Shown here: positions 7,193-13,466 of the stretch, piece by piece
Numbering within the stretch: the first letter of the stretch is position 1
Layout of the letters: the number at the start of each line of letters is the position of its first letter
From: Candidatus Hydrogenedentota bacterium
GTDB lineage: Bacteria; UBA8481; J006
Length of the DNA stretch: 13,466 nt
Direction: 5' to 3'
Assembly: GCA_003697085.1 (NCBI GenBank)
Contig: RFFU01000041.1
Location: 1 to 13,466 of the forward strand
Notes under the pieces: generated by a model
What the model was told of the DNA's origin: nothing
What the model saw: only the letters and a program-made list of their open reading frames with translations
Database searches by the model: none
Translations under genes and position numbers: made by a program

Positions 7193-8377
7193 CTATCTCC
7201 TCACTCTGAGAAACCGCCCTCTCTTTCCGATCCGAAGGATCGCCTCCGGCTCCCCGTCAAAGACTTCCTCGATCGCGGTCACCTTCCGCCACGACTCGCC
7301 CCGTCGCACCCGAATCCCTCCCTGCGCGATCAAGCGCCGCGCCTCGCTCTTCGATGAGACGCATCCGGCTTCCGCCAACACCGACGCCAAATCGGAGTTC
7401 CCATCCCAGACCCGCTCCTCGATCCCCTCCGGCACCGCCTTCTCGCGGAAGACCCGATCGAAATACCCTCGAGCGGCATCCGCTTTCCCGCTGTCATACA
7501 ACTGCGCTACGACCTCCCACGCCAAACGCGCCTTCACGTCCCGCGGATGCCCTTCCCTCACCATCTGCTCAACCTCGTCCTCATCAACATCCGTCAGCAG
7601 AATCAAATACCGCGCCGTCAGTTCGTCGGGGATCGACATCAGCTTTCCAAATATCTCCTCCGGAGGTTCCGTCACGCCGACCGCGTTTCCGTAGGATTTC
7701 GACATCTTTCGAACACCATCCAACCCCTCGATCAACGGCAACATCAGGATCACCTGCGGCGCCTGGCCGTACCGTTCCTGAAGAAGACGTCCCATAAGAA
7801 GGTTGAAGCGCTGATCCGTACCCCCGAGTTCGACGTCGGATTCGAGCGCGACGGAATCGTACCCTTGCAACAACGGATAGAGAAACTCGGCGATCGTGAT
7901 CTCCTGGTTCTGTTCGAAGCGTTTCTTGAAATCGTCTCGTTCGAGCATACGGGCGACGGAACGCTGCCCGGCGAGGCGCAGAAGACCGGAGGCCCCCAGT
8001 TTCTCGAGCCATTCCGAATTGAAGACGACATCCGTCTTCGATTCGTCGAGAATCCGAAAGACCTGGTCGCAGTAGGTTCGAGCATTTTCCTCGATCTGCT
8101 CGCGACTCAAGGGAGGCCGCGTCTCGTTCCGGCCGCTCGGATCGCCGATCATCGCGGTGAAATCCCCGATGAGAAACTGGACCCGATGCCCGGCATCCTG
8201 AAAGTGACGCAGTTTCCTCAAGAGCACGAGATGTCCCAGATGGAGGTCCGGGGCCGTCGGATCGAACCCCGCCTTGACCCTCAACGGACGCCCCAACCGC
8301 AATTTTTCCTCGAGGTCGCCGATCGACTCCTCGACACCGCGCAGAAGAATCCTCGACTCGGACCTTCTTTCCGCCAC
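7193..8377 (-). CDS. tyrS: tyrosyl-tRNA synthetase
   Basis: Class I aminoacyl-tRNA synthetase that charges tRNA-Tyr in the cytosol. From GTG 8377 it has 394 residues, close to the length of the Haemophilus-type enzyme. Motifs are [13 protein letters not shown] with the HIGH-type HLGH (46-49), [13 protein letters not shown] (70-82), the tyrosine pocket block around [22 protein letters not shown] (171-192), KMSKS (224-228) and a C-terminal S4-like RNA-binding domain (about 328-390). The open frame continues to a TTG at 8431, overlapping icd by 17 bases. I chose GTG 8377 because AAAAGGAG ends 9 bases before it and the overlap disappears. It lies 37 bases after icd and upstream of the tyrosine pathway genes, so tyrosine synthesis and use are adjacent. 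Confidence 0.95.
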   Translation of the reverse strand: MAERRSESRILLRGVEESIGDLEEKLRLGRPLRVKAGFDPTAPDLHLGHLVLLRKLRHFQDAGHRVQFLIGDFTAMIGDPSGRNETRPPLSREQIEENARTYCDQVFRILDESKTDVVFNSEWLEKLGASGLLRLAGQRSVARMLERDDFKKRFEQNQEITIAEFLYPLLQGYDSVALESDVELGGTDQRFNLLMGRLLQERYGQAPQVILMLPLIEGLDGVRKMSKSYGNAVGVTEPPEEIFGKLMSIPDELTARYLILLTDVDEDEVEQMVREGHPRDVKARLAWEVVAQLYDSGKADAARGYFDRVFREKAVPEGIEERVWDGNSDLASVLAEAGCVSSKSEARRLIAQGGIRVRRGESWRKVTAIEEVFDGEPEAILRIGKRGRFLRVRR

Positions 8378-8414
8378 GGCTCTGCGCTCCTTTTCCTTTC
8401 GCTCCGCCCTCGGT

Positions 8415-9761
8415 TCAATCCATTCGTTCAATCACGGCCTTGCCGAAACCGGAACACGAAACCTTCGTCACGTCTTGCCGCCCCTCGGCCTTCATCAAAC
8501 GCTCGAGATCATACGTCACGTGCCCGTCGCGGATCGCCCGTTCGATTCCCCTGACGATCAGCGCCGAGGCTTCCTTCCAGCCGATATGGTCGAGCATCAT
8601 AACGGAGGAGAGGAGGAGCGAGCCGGGATTGACCTTGTCCTGGCCGGTGTATTTCGGAGCGGTACCGTGCGTCGCCTCGAAGATGGCGCACTCCTCCCCG
8701 ATATTCGCTCCGGGCCCCAGACCGAGACCTCCCACCAGCGCGATCGCGGCGTCGGAAAGATAGTCACCGTTAAGATTCGGGACCGCAAGAACACTGTACT
8801 CCGCCGGACGCGTCTGAATCTGCTGAAAGATCGAGTCCGCGATGCGGTCCTTGATCAGAATCTTTCCTTCCGGCATCGTCCCGTTATGCTCGCTCCACAA
8901 CTCCTTCTCCGTAACGAAATGCTCACGAAATTCCTCTACGGCCACCTCGTATCCCCATTTGCAGAAACTGCCTTCCGTAAACTTCATGATATTGCCCTTG
9001 TGCACGAGCGTCACCGAAGGGAGGTTGTTCTGAATCGCCCACCGGATCGCGGATCGCACCAAACGCTTCGTACCCGTGACGGAAATCGGCTTGATCCCGA
9101 TCCCGGAATCCGGCCGGATCTGCCGCCCCGTCTTCTCCTTGATTAGATCTATCACGGCCGTCGCCACCTCGGACCCCTTCTCGAAATCATACCCCGCGTA
9201 AACATCCTCGGTGTTCTCGCGAAAGATCACGAAATTGACCTTCTCGGCGTATTTGTTCGGAGCCGGTACCCCCTGGAAATATCGCACCGGTCGAACGCAA
9301 GCAAAGAGATCCAACGCCTGGCGGAGCCGAACGTTGATCGACCGGAACCGCTCCGTTACGCCGTCCTCCTTGCCGCAATTGTCGCAGGGAGCGGGATGGT
9401 TCTGCTGGTGGGCGCAGTGAAGACAGACATGTGTTTCCTCGCCGATCGGTGTCGTGAATGGTCCCTTGATCGCGACCTTTACGTATCGAATCGCTTCCAA
9501 GGCCTCGTCGGGAAACTCCGTACCGTACCGTTGGAGCCCCTCGAGCCCGACGTAGATCGGACACCAGGCAATCTCCCTCTTCCCTCCGTACGCCTTTTCG
9601 ACGGCGGCACCGACGACATCCTTCATCACCGGCGTGATGTCCAATCCGATCCCGTCGCCGCGCATCAACCCGATGATCGGCCGGTCGCCGACTTGCGGCC
9701 TGCCGTCCTTCACCTCGATCCGATCCCCTTCCGGAACATTCACGTGCTTGAACTGCGGCAT
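8415..9761 (-). CDS. icd: isocitrate dehydrogenase [NADP+] with a four-cysteine insertion
   Basis: Oxidises isocitrate to 2-oxoglutarate in the citric acid cycle. The 448-residue product aligns with the E. coli type throughout: [10 protein letters not shown] (35-44), FTTPIG (102-107), [10 protein letters not shown] with substrate-binding S141 (139-148), [27 protein letters not shown] (181-190), and [20 protein letters not shown] near the C-terminus. Lys-Tyr of APKY and the later TYDLERLM retain residues associated with NADP+ preference. Unusual: between TTPIG and FRS there are 33 residues where E. coli has 4 before the equivalent serine. The insert contains C113-x2-C116-x9-C126-x2-C129 plus several histidines, suggesting a small zinc-ribbon or knuckle. 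GGAGG lies 7 bases before ATG 9761. It follows the DUF6922-like gene by 79 bases and precedes tyrS. Confidence 0.95.
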   Translation of the reverse strand: MPQFKHVNVPEGDRIEVKDGRPQVGDRPIIGLMRGDGIGLDITPVMKDVVGAAVEKAYGGKREIAWCPIYVGLEGLQRYGTEFPDEALEAIRYVKVAIKGPFTTPIGEETHVCLHCAHQQNHPAPCDNCGKEDGVTERFRSINVRLRQALDLFACVRPVRYFQGVPAPNKYAEKVNFVIFRENTEDVYAGYDFEKGSEVATAVIDLIKEKTGRQIRPDSGIGIKPISVTGTKRLVRSAIRWAIQNNLPSVTLVHKGNIMKFTEGSFCKWGYEVAVEEFREHFVTEKELWSEHNGTMPEGKILIKDRIADSIFQQIQTRPAEYSVLAVPNLNGDYLSDAAIALVGGLGLGPGANIGEECAIFEATHGTAPKYTGQDKVNPGSLLLSSVMMLDHIGWKEASALIVRGIERAIRDGHVTYDLERLMKAEGRQDVTKVSCSGFGKAVIERMD

Positions 9762-9840
9762 CTCTTTTCCTCCATCGTTTCCTCGATCTCTCCCCTCCTC
9801 GAAGGACCGAGCCTATCAGATTTTTGCGAAGAGAAAAGGC

Positions 9841-10140
9841 TTACAGAATCACCAACTGGTCGGTCGCGGCCGGCGGGGAAGGCCGTAAAACGAGTTTAAA
9901 GAAGCGCCGCGTGCGTTCCGATACTCTTCGCGATCTCAGTATCACCTCTAAAAACTCGTCGCGGCCATAGTATTCCACCAAAACCCGGATTTCCTTCGTT
10001 CCTCCCGCCCCGCCCAACCTTTCCATTATGAGGTTCCGATGACGTTCCGGATCGATGCGCGAAAGATCGCCGTATTCAGGAAAAAGGTGCCGGTTCTCTC
10101 GCAGCAACTCTTCAATCCGCTCTCGTCCAATTTCACCCAT
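9841..10140 (-). CDS. DUF6922-like small protein (antitoxin-associated domain)
   Basis: A 99-residue protein, function not established. Residues about 12-86 (LLRENRHLFPEY... through VEYYGRDEFLEVILRSRRVSERTRRFFKLVL) resemble the short domain of the DUF6922 type: an HLF opening, an IDPERHRN acidic/basic stretch, the IRVLVEYYG helix and an SRRVSERTRRFF end. From memory such proteins are often encoded beside AbiEii-type nucleotidyltransferase toxins, but no such gene is next to this one. I chose ATG 10140, preceded by AGAGGG about 6 bases upstream; the frame runs open to 10437 but that part crosses palindromic intergenic DNA. It is the first gene of the minus-strand run leading into icd. Family assignment is from pattern memory and should be treated as tentative. 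Confidence 0.65.
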   Translation of the reverse strand: MGEIGRERIEELLRENRHLFPEYGDLSRIDPERHRNLIMERLGGAGGTKEIRVLVEYYGRDEFLEVILRSRRVSERTRRFFKLVLRPSPPAATDQLVIL

Positions 10141-10183
10141 ACGATTCCCTCTTATCGCATCAGGCGGCCCGTCGCCATGCTGA

Positions 10184-10223
10184 TGTATAACAAATAACAG
10201 GTAAAATATCGGCACGTTGTGCC
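10184..10223 (-). promoter_or_regulatory. candidate extended -10 and palindromic operator upstream of the DUF6922-like gene
   Basis: On the minus strand an extended -10, TGTTATACA, has its hexamer at 10189-10184. Just upstream is a palindrome with perfect arms GGCAC/GTGCC and a 3-base centre (10211-10223), covering the expected -35 zone. Its position suits an operator controlling the small gene. Regulator unknown. Confidence 0.4.
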
Positions 10224-10271
10224 AAACAGGTCCTTTGCAACATAAAGTCCCCGTTTTATTTCCACTGATGT

Positions 10272-10298
10272 GCCGGTTCGAGCGACCGGCGAGTCGCC
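10272..10298. repeat. short GC-rich inverted repeats in the divergent intergenic region
   Basis: GCCGGT (10272-10277) pairs with ACCGGC (10285-10290) across 7 bases. It is immediately followed by overlapping GGCGA/TCGCC arms (10289-10299). The GCGACCGGC core resembles the GTAGGGGCGACCGGC elements at 1723 and 13452. Probably a divergent or partial member of that dispersed family. Most of the 319-base gap 10141-10459 consists of this and the two flanking regulatory-looking palindromes; I see no gene in it. Confidence 0.4.
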
Positions 10299-10414
10299 CG
10301 TCCCCTTGTCGTTCGGGGCGGGGCGGCGCGAAGCGGCACCGGCGGGGAATCCGCCACGAGCACCTTCCCTCGCTTTCTTCTCCCCTTACCCCGTTCGGAA
10401 ACCGAATCCTCGAC

Positions 10415-10446
10415 CTTTTTCCCTTGTTTCGCCACAAGGGAAAAAG
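10415..10446. promoter_or_regulatory. 13-bp perfect inverted repeat at the start of the STAS gene
   Basis: CTTTTTCCCTTGT (10415-10427) and ACAAGGGAAAAAG (10434-10446) are exact reverse complements around the 6-base centre TTCGCC. The T tract is at the 5' end and the A tract at the 3' end, the reverse of a rho-independent terminator. An operator or 5'-end hairpin is therefore more likely. It ends 13 bases before the STAS ATG at 10460. Confidence 0.65.
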
Positions 10447-10453
10447 TTAAACT
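10424..10453 (+). promoter_or_regulatory. candidate promoter overlapping the inverted repeat
   Basis: TTGTTT (10424-10429), an 18-base spacer and TAAACT (10448-10453), each 4/6 to consensus. The -35 lies in the left arm of the inverted repeat and the spacer holds the right arm, so a protein bound to the repeat would block the promoter. Initiation about 7 bases after the -10 would fall at the ATG (10460). No Shine-Dalgarno precedes that ATG, so the transcript could be leaderless. Confidence 0.35.
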
Positions 10454-10459
10454 GATTTT

Positions 10460-11500
10460 ATGGAATGTACGACGACACGGCTTGGAGAGGCGCAGGTTCT
10501 CAAAGTTCGCGGAACGATCGATGCCAATACCATCAACGAGGCTCGGGCTTATGTCCAGCCCCTTCTCGACAACGGGCTCACCGTTATCGATCTTTCCCAG
10601 GTCGATTTCATCGATTCGAGCGGGCTGGGGATGCTCGTGGCGTTCGCGAAGAAACCCTTCAATCGCGGGCTCTTTCGGATCGCCGCGCCGCAGCCTCCCG
10701 TCGAGAAGATCATCCGCCTCGCTCGCCTCGACCGCATCCTCGATCTCTACTCCGGAGTCAATGAGGCCGTGCTCGAACCCGCACCGCGCCGGATCACCGT
10801 CATCGAGCCGGACGAGGCGACGCGCAGCATTATCGAGGCGATGCTGGAATCGTATGAGTACAATGTTCGTGCCGTCGGGCAGATTGCCGAAGCCGGACAG
10901 ACACAACCTCACCTGATCATCGCCGGCGAATTGCCGCCTTCTGAATTGAGCGCGTGGAGGGAAACGGTCGGTAATCCCCCGATTCTTCACTTGGGACCGG
11001 AGGAAGAGATTCAGTCTCTGAGACAATTGGGACTCGACGCGACCGTCGAGGAGGCCGGCCTCGCCAAACCCTTCGATCCCTATGATCTGCTCGGCCAGGT
11101 CCGCCTGCTTCTCCACGACAAGGTCGGTCACGGTGCCGCGCTTCTCTGCTGCCTTGGAGATCGCGAGGTTGCCGAAACGGTCCAGTTCGTTTTGGAGCGG
11201 CACGGATACAGACCGCTCTTCGCCGCAACCTACGGCGCCTTCGTCAAGAAACTCGAAGAAGGAATCGTCTTCCAGGCCTTTTTGATCTCACACAAACCCG
11301 TCGGCGGAAATTTCGATGCGCTTTTGGGAGAGATTCGCTCCAACCAGGACTACGCTAAAACCCCCGTGATCGCTGTCGGTCCCTTGACGCAGCAGGAGGT
11401 CATCGCCTATGTGAAGATGGGAGCGCAGGATGTTCTGGCGGTCCCCATCGTTCCCGAATCCTTACTCGGAAAACTCGCTCACCATATCAAACGCTATTGA
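10460..11500 (+). CDS. STAS-domain protein with two degenerate receiver domains
   Basis: 346 residues in three domains. Residues 1 to about 105 form a STAS domain like anti-sigma factor antagonists: LKVRGTIDANTI (14-25) and VDFIDSSGLGML (48-59), with S53/S54 at the position phosphorylated in SpoIIAA-type proteins. Residues about 111-219 form a receiver fold with acidic E116, D118 and E119 and the switch lysine K203. The acceptor aspartate is replaced by G156 (LIIAGEL). Residues about 225-346 form a second receiver fold with S277 in place of the aspartate (AFLISHK) and V328 in place of the lysine. Neither receiver is therefore likely to be phosphorylated. It is probably a cytosolic signalling adaptor in a partner-switching pathway; no kinase or sigma factor lies nearby. 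The start is ATG 10460 without a Shine-Dalgarno. The stop overlaps the start of the following membrane gene. Confidence 0.85.
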   Translation: MECTTTRLGEAQVLKVRGTIDANTINEARAYVQPLLDNGLTVIDLSQVDFIDSSGLGMLVAFAKKPFNRGLFRIAAPQPPVEKIIRLARLDRILDLYSGVNEAVLEPAPRRITVIEPDEATRSIIEAMLESYEYNVRAVGQIAEAGQTQPHLIIAGELPPSELSAWRETVGNPPILHLGPEEEIQSLRQLGLDATVEEAGLAKPFDPYDLLGQVRLLLHDKVGHGAALLCCLGDREVAETVQFVLERHGYRPLFAATYGAFVKKLEEGIVFQAFLISHKPVGGNFDALLGEIRSNQDYAKTPVIAVGPLTQQEVIAYVKMGAQDVLAVPIVPESLLGKLAHHIKRY

Positions 11501-13011
11501 TCCGCCGACAAGAATTCTCCCGCGGAGGTCTCCTCCCCCCCGGCGCTCGTACTGATCTCTTCCTTCTTCTCTGCCTCTTCTTTTTCGTCCGTGTCCCCTA
11601 CCTCGCCAAGTTCCCTGTCAGCGGAGACGAAGGTGTCTTCGGGATGATGAGTTACGCCATCGGGATCGGTGACGACTATCCGCTCTATTGTTGGGGAGCC
11701 CATTACGCCTCCGCGCTCGTCTCCTACATCGCCGCCGCTGTCATGCGCTTCGCAGGCCCCGGGCCCGGCGCGCTCAAGGCCGCCGTTCTTCCCTATTCCC
11801 TGCTTCTCATTCCCCTCTTCTACCTCATCCTCCGCCGTCTCTTCGAACGCCTTACGGCACTTTTGGCAACCGGCCTCCTCGCCATACCTCCCCCCGTCTT
11901 CCTCGAAATGCAGTCCCAGGCGCACGGAGGGTACCCGGAAACCTTTTTCCTCGGAGCGACGCTTTGGTTTGTCGCCGCCGATATCGGACGTCCCGACGCC
12001 TCCCGCTCTCCGCTCCCCCTTTCCCTCCGTTGCTTTCTCCTCGGGCTCCTTTGGGCGGCCTCCTTCTCGATCCTCTGGCTCGGCGTTCCCTTCATCCTCG
12101 CCGCCGCGACCGTTCTCTATCGAAAGCGACGATCTCTCCGTTTCTCCCCCACCGCATTCGTTGCCGGCTCTCTCCTCGGGCTCTTCCCTTTTCTCGCCTA
12201 TAACCTCTTCCTCGCCCCCGGCCGAACGCTCCTCCGCTTGGCGGGCCGGGCTCTCCATGCCTCCCGCGCCCAAGAACTCCCGCACGGAATCTTTGAACGC
12301 CTCTTCCGACCTCAAGAATGGTGTTCTTCCCTGTTCCACGGGTTCTCCGAGTTTTTTCAACCGGTCGGAGGAGCGACCGCCGGGCTCCTGCTTCTGCTGT
12401 TGGCCCTCTGGGGATTCCTCCGGCTTCGGCGTACTCATCCCGAGTGGGCTTTTCTCACGGCCGGCACCCTCCTCTTTTCGATACCGTTCGATTTCCTCGG
12501 AGACCTCTCACGAGTCCGTCACCTTTCCCCGCTGTGGCTGCCCCTGCTGGTTCTTTGGGCGGCACTGCCTCGTCGCGGAGCCGCCGTTTTTCTTGCCGCT
12601 CTTCTTGTCGCCAACGGAATCGCCCTTCGGAACTTCATCCACGAATACCCGACGCCTCGCGAGGCCATCGCGGCGGCAAAGACGCTGCGGGACCTGCCCG
12701 TTGATGCCTTCGTCTCGGATTACGAATACGCTTATCGGACTGTCTTTCTTTCCCGGCGGTATCTTCCCGTTGCTTCGATCGCGCCGCCCAACCCCACCGA
12801 CCGCCGGCCGGATTGGACGGAAAAAATTCGGAGAGAATCCCGCCGCCCGGCTCTCTTTCTCGAGAAAACGAAGGTCGCCCCCCGTTTCGCCCGATGTCTG
12901 ATCGAAAAAAAGATTCCCTTCTCAATGATTGAATTTCAAACCCATACCCTCTTCCTGCCGCGCCTTTCGGCAACCTTCTCGGATTTGCCAACTCGCTGCC
13001 TCGGCCCCTAA
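11497..13011 (+). CDS. GT-C/PMT-family membrane glycosyltransferase-like protein
   Basis: 504-residue multi-pass membrane protein. The first hydrophobic segment (about 20-36) is followed by the GT-C type acidic loop SGDEG (42-46, D44-E45) and WGAHYAS (66-72). The second conserved region is QAHGGYPETFF (141-151). About ten further hydrophobic segments follow, then a soluble C-terminal region from about residue 385. This is the layout of dolichyl/polyprenyl-phosphate-sugar dependent glycosyltransferases of the PMT clan; the acceptor is unknown. The start is TTG 11497, which overlaps the TGA stop of the STAS gene by 4 bases. No later start would keep the first membrane segment and acidic loop, so coupling is likely. 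The gene is followed by 455 bases of repeat DNA. It is clearly of the same superfamily as the gene at 1999-3468 but not an obvious recent duplicate. Confidence 0.8.
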   Translation: MIRRQEFSRGGLLPPGARTDLFLLLCLFFFVRVPYLAKFPVSGDEGVFGMMSYAIGIGDDYPLYCWGAHYASALVSYIAAAVMRFAGPGPGALKAAVLPYSLLLIPLFYLILRRLFERLTALLATGLLAIPPPVFLEMQSQAHGGYPETFFLGATLWFVAADIGRPDASRSPLPLSLRCFLLGLLWAASFSILWLGVPFILAAATVLYRKRRSLRFSPTAFVAGSLLGLFPFLAYNLFLAPGRTLLRLAGRALHASRAQELPHGIFERLFRPQEWCSSLFHGFSEFFQPVGGATAGLLLLLLALWGFLRLRRTHPEWAFLTAGTLLFSIPFDFLGDLSRVRHLSPLWLPLLVLWAALPRRGAAVFLAALLVANGIALRNFIHEYPTPREAIAAAKTLRDLPVDAFVSDYEYAYRTVFLSRRYLPVASIAPPNPTDRRPDWTEKIRRESRRPALFLEKTKVAPRFARCLIEKKIPFSMIEFQTHTLFLPRLSATFSDLPTRCLGP

Positions 13012-13060
13012 AGCGAAAAGAGGCGAAACGCCTGCGCACGCCGGACCGCGCTCCATCACA

Positions 13061-13139
13061 GCAGGCAAGGATGCCTGCGCTCCTACGATTGTGCCCCACT
13101 CCCGCACGCAGGATGCCTGCGCCACGGGGGGCGACCCCC
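13061..13139. repeat. cluster of three short perfect hairpins (GCAGGC...GCCTGC family)
   Basis: Three perfect hairpins follow one another. GCAGGCA/TGCCTGC (13061-13067 and 13072-13078) has a 4-base loop. CGCAGG/CCTGCG (13107-13112 and 13116-13121) has loop ATG. GGGGG/CCCCC (13127-13131 and 13135-13139) has loop CGA. The first two share the string GGATGCCTGCG, so they are diverged copies of one element. No open frame of note crosses them in a coding-like way. Confidence 0.65.
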
Positions 13140-13143
13140 TCCT

Positions 13144-13184
13144 TGTCATTCCGAAAATCGCCGCAAGGCGATTGAGGAATCCCC
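13144..13184 (+). repeat. nested-hairpin repeat, copy 1
   Basis: Outer arms ATTCC (13148-13152) and GGAAT (13176-13180). Inner arms AATCGCC (13156-13162) and GGCGATT (13167-13173) enclose a GCAA tetraloop. It is followed by CCCCTCCGCG, also seen after copy 4. Confidence 0.75.
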
Positions 13185-13205
13185 TCCGCGAGGTATCCCG
13201 CCTTC

Positions 13206-13258
13206 TGTCATTCCGACCCCCTCGCATTCGCTCGGGACAGGCTCCGCGAGGAATCCCC
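13206..13258 (+). repeat. nested-hairpin repeat, copy 2 (longer centre)
   Basis: Begins TGTCATTCCGA and ends GAGGAATCCCC like copy 1, but the centre is longer. It carries CCTCGC and GCGAGG arms in place of the compact tetraloop stem. Same orientation as copies 1 and 4. Confidence 0.7.
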
Positions 13259-13300
13259 TTTACGCGGTATCCCGCTCTGGGGGCCGATCAGCACCCCTGG

Positions 13301-13347
13301 GGGATTCCTCGTCGGCGTCGCTTCGCTCCACCTCGCTCGGAATGACA
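13301..13347 (-). repeat. nested-hairpin repeat, copy 3 (inverted)
   Basis: Reads TGTCATTCCGA ... GAGGAATCCCC on the minus strand, opposite to its neighbours. The outer ATTCC/GGAAT arms are kept. The centre contains the GCGAAGCGA type sequence common in this repeat class. Confidence 0.7.
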
Positions 13348-13380
13348 CCAGGGGGGAGCGAAGCGACACACTGGTGTCAT
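13342..13380. repeat. 10-bp perfect inverted repeat joining copies 3 and 4
   Basis: ATGACACCAG (13342-13351) and CTGGTGTCAT (13371-13380) are exact reverse complements 19 bases apart. They arise where the inverted copy 3 meets the direct copy 4, giving a head-to-head pair. Confidence 0.6.
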
Positions 13381-13414
13381 CCCGAGTTCTCCGTAAGGCG
13401 AACGAGGGATCCCC
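13375..13414 (+). repeat. nested-hairpin repeat, copy 4
   Basis: Outer arms ATCCC (13379-13383) and GGGAT (13406-13410). Inner arms GTTCTCC (13386-13392) and GGCGAAC (13397-13403), with one mismatch, enclose a GTAA tetraloop. The outer pair differs from copy 1 by a compensatory T-A to C-G change. Confidence 0.7.
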
Positions 13415-13451
13415 TCCGCGTGAAATTCTGCGCAGGGGGACGCGCCAACAG

Positions 13452-13466
13452 GTAGGGCGACCGGCC
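13452..13466. repeat. partial GTAGGGCGACCGGCC repeat at the window edge
   Basis: The last 15 bases match the left half of the hairpin repeat at 1723-1748 apart from one G. The element is cut by the end of the window, so its right arm cannot be seen. Confidence 0.5.

Noticed and set aside
10141-10437. N-terminal extension of the DUF6922-like frame up to 10437.
   Set aside because: It runs through palindromes and the STAS promoter region, has no Shine-Dalgarno, and the domain begins after ATG 10140.
10415-10446. Rho-independent terminator.
   Set aside because: The T tract precedes and the A tract follows the GC stem on either strand, opposite to terminator layout, and it lies just before a start codon.
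11494-12438. 314-residue minus-strand frame rich in Glu and Gly opposite the second GT gene.
   Set aside because: Antisense shadow of Leu/Pro/Ser-rich membrane protein codons; no family motif.
13144-13414. CRISPR-like array from the repeated ATTCC units.
   Set aside because: Units differ in length, sequence and orientation, spacers are not uniform, and no cas genes are present.

Overview
This is a GC-rich, gene-dense bacterial chromosome segment. It carries housekeeping genes, two membrane glycosyltransferase-like genes and intergenic clusters of short hairpin repeats. The TtyrS-aro-cmk-plsC style gene order, frequent GTG/TTG starts and the dispersed 'CATTCC...GGAATC' hairpin repeats resemble assemblies of uncultured soil, sediment or groundwater bacteria. 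I cannot assign a phylum from this sequence alone. No phage, IS transposase, CRISPR array, rRNA or tRNA was seen.

Minus-strand housekeeping block. Reading right to left it holds a small DUF6922-like gene (10140-9841), NADP-type isocitrate dehydrogenase (icd, 9761-8415), tyrosyl-tRNA synthetase (tyrS, 8377-7193), a type Ib DAHP synthase (aroF-like, 7036-5999), prephenate dehydrogenase with an ACT domain (tyrA, 6002-4872) and EPSP synthase (aroA, 4802-3465). After an interruption come CMP kinase (cmk, 1526-846) and a PlsC-type acyltransferase (716-3). Together they cover the first and sixth steps of the shikimate pathway, the tyrosine branch, and charging of tRNA-Tyr. aroF, tyrA and aroA look like one operon with a candidate promoter at 7110-7082.

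The interruption. A GT-C/PMT-family membrane glycosyltransferase-like gene (1999-3468) lies on the plus strand between aroA and cmk. Its stop codon overlaps the aroA stop codon. Its upstream side carries two hairpin repeats and a 90-base polypyrimidine tract. cmk has its own good candidate promoter (1659-1631), as expected if it was cut off from the aro operon.

Plus-strand block. A divergent intergenic region (10141-10459) holds two clear palindromes. It leads to a 346-residue STAS protein with two degenerate receiver domains (10460-11500). The STAS stop codon overlaps the TTG start of a second GT-C membrane protein (11497-13011). The last 455 bases are non-coding and made almost entirely of hairpin-forming repeats.

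Most notable observations: (1) the isocitrate dehydrogenase has a roughly 29-residue insertion with a CxxC-x9-CxxC metal-binding motif in the loop just before the substrate-binding serine; (2) a STAS domain is fused to two receiver domains that both lack the phosphorylatable aspartate, and the gene is coupled to a membrane glycosyltransferase gene; (3) two copies of the terminal repeat share a nested-hairpin architecture with compensatory base changes and GNRA loops; (4) a 13-bp perfect inverted repeat sits at the start of the STAS gene.
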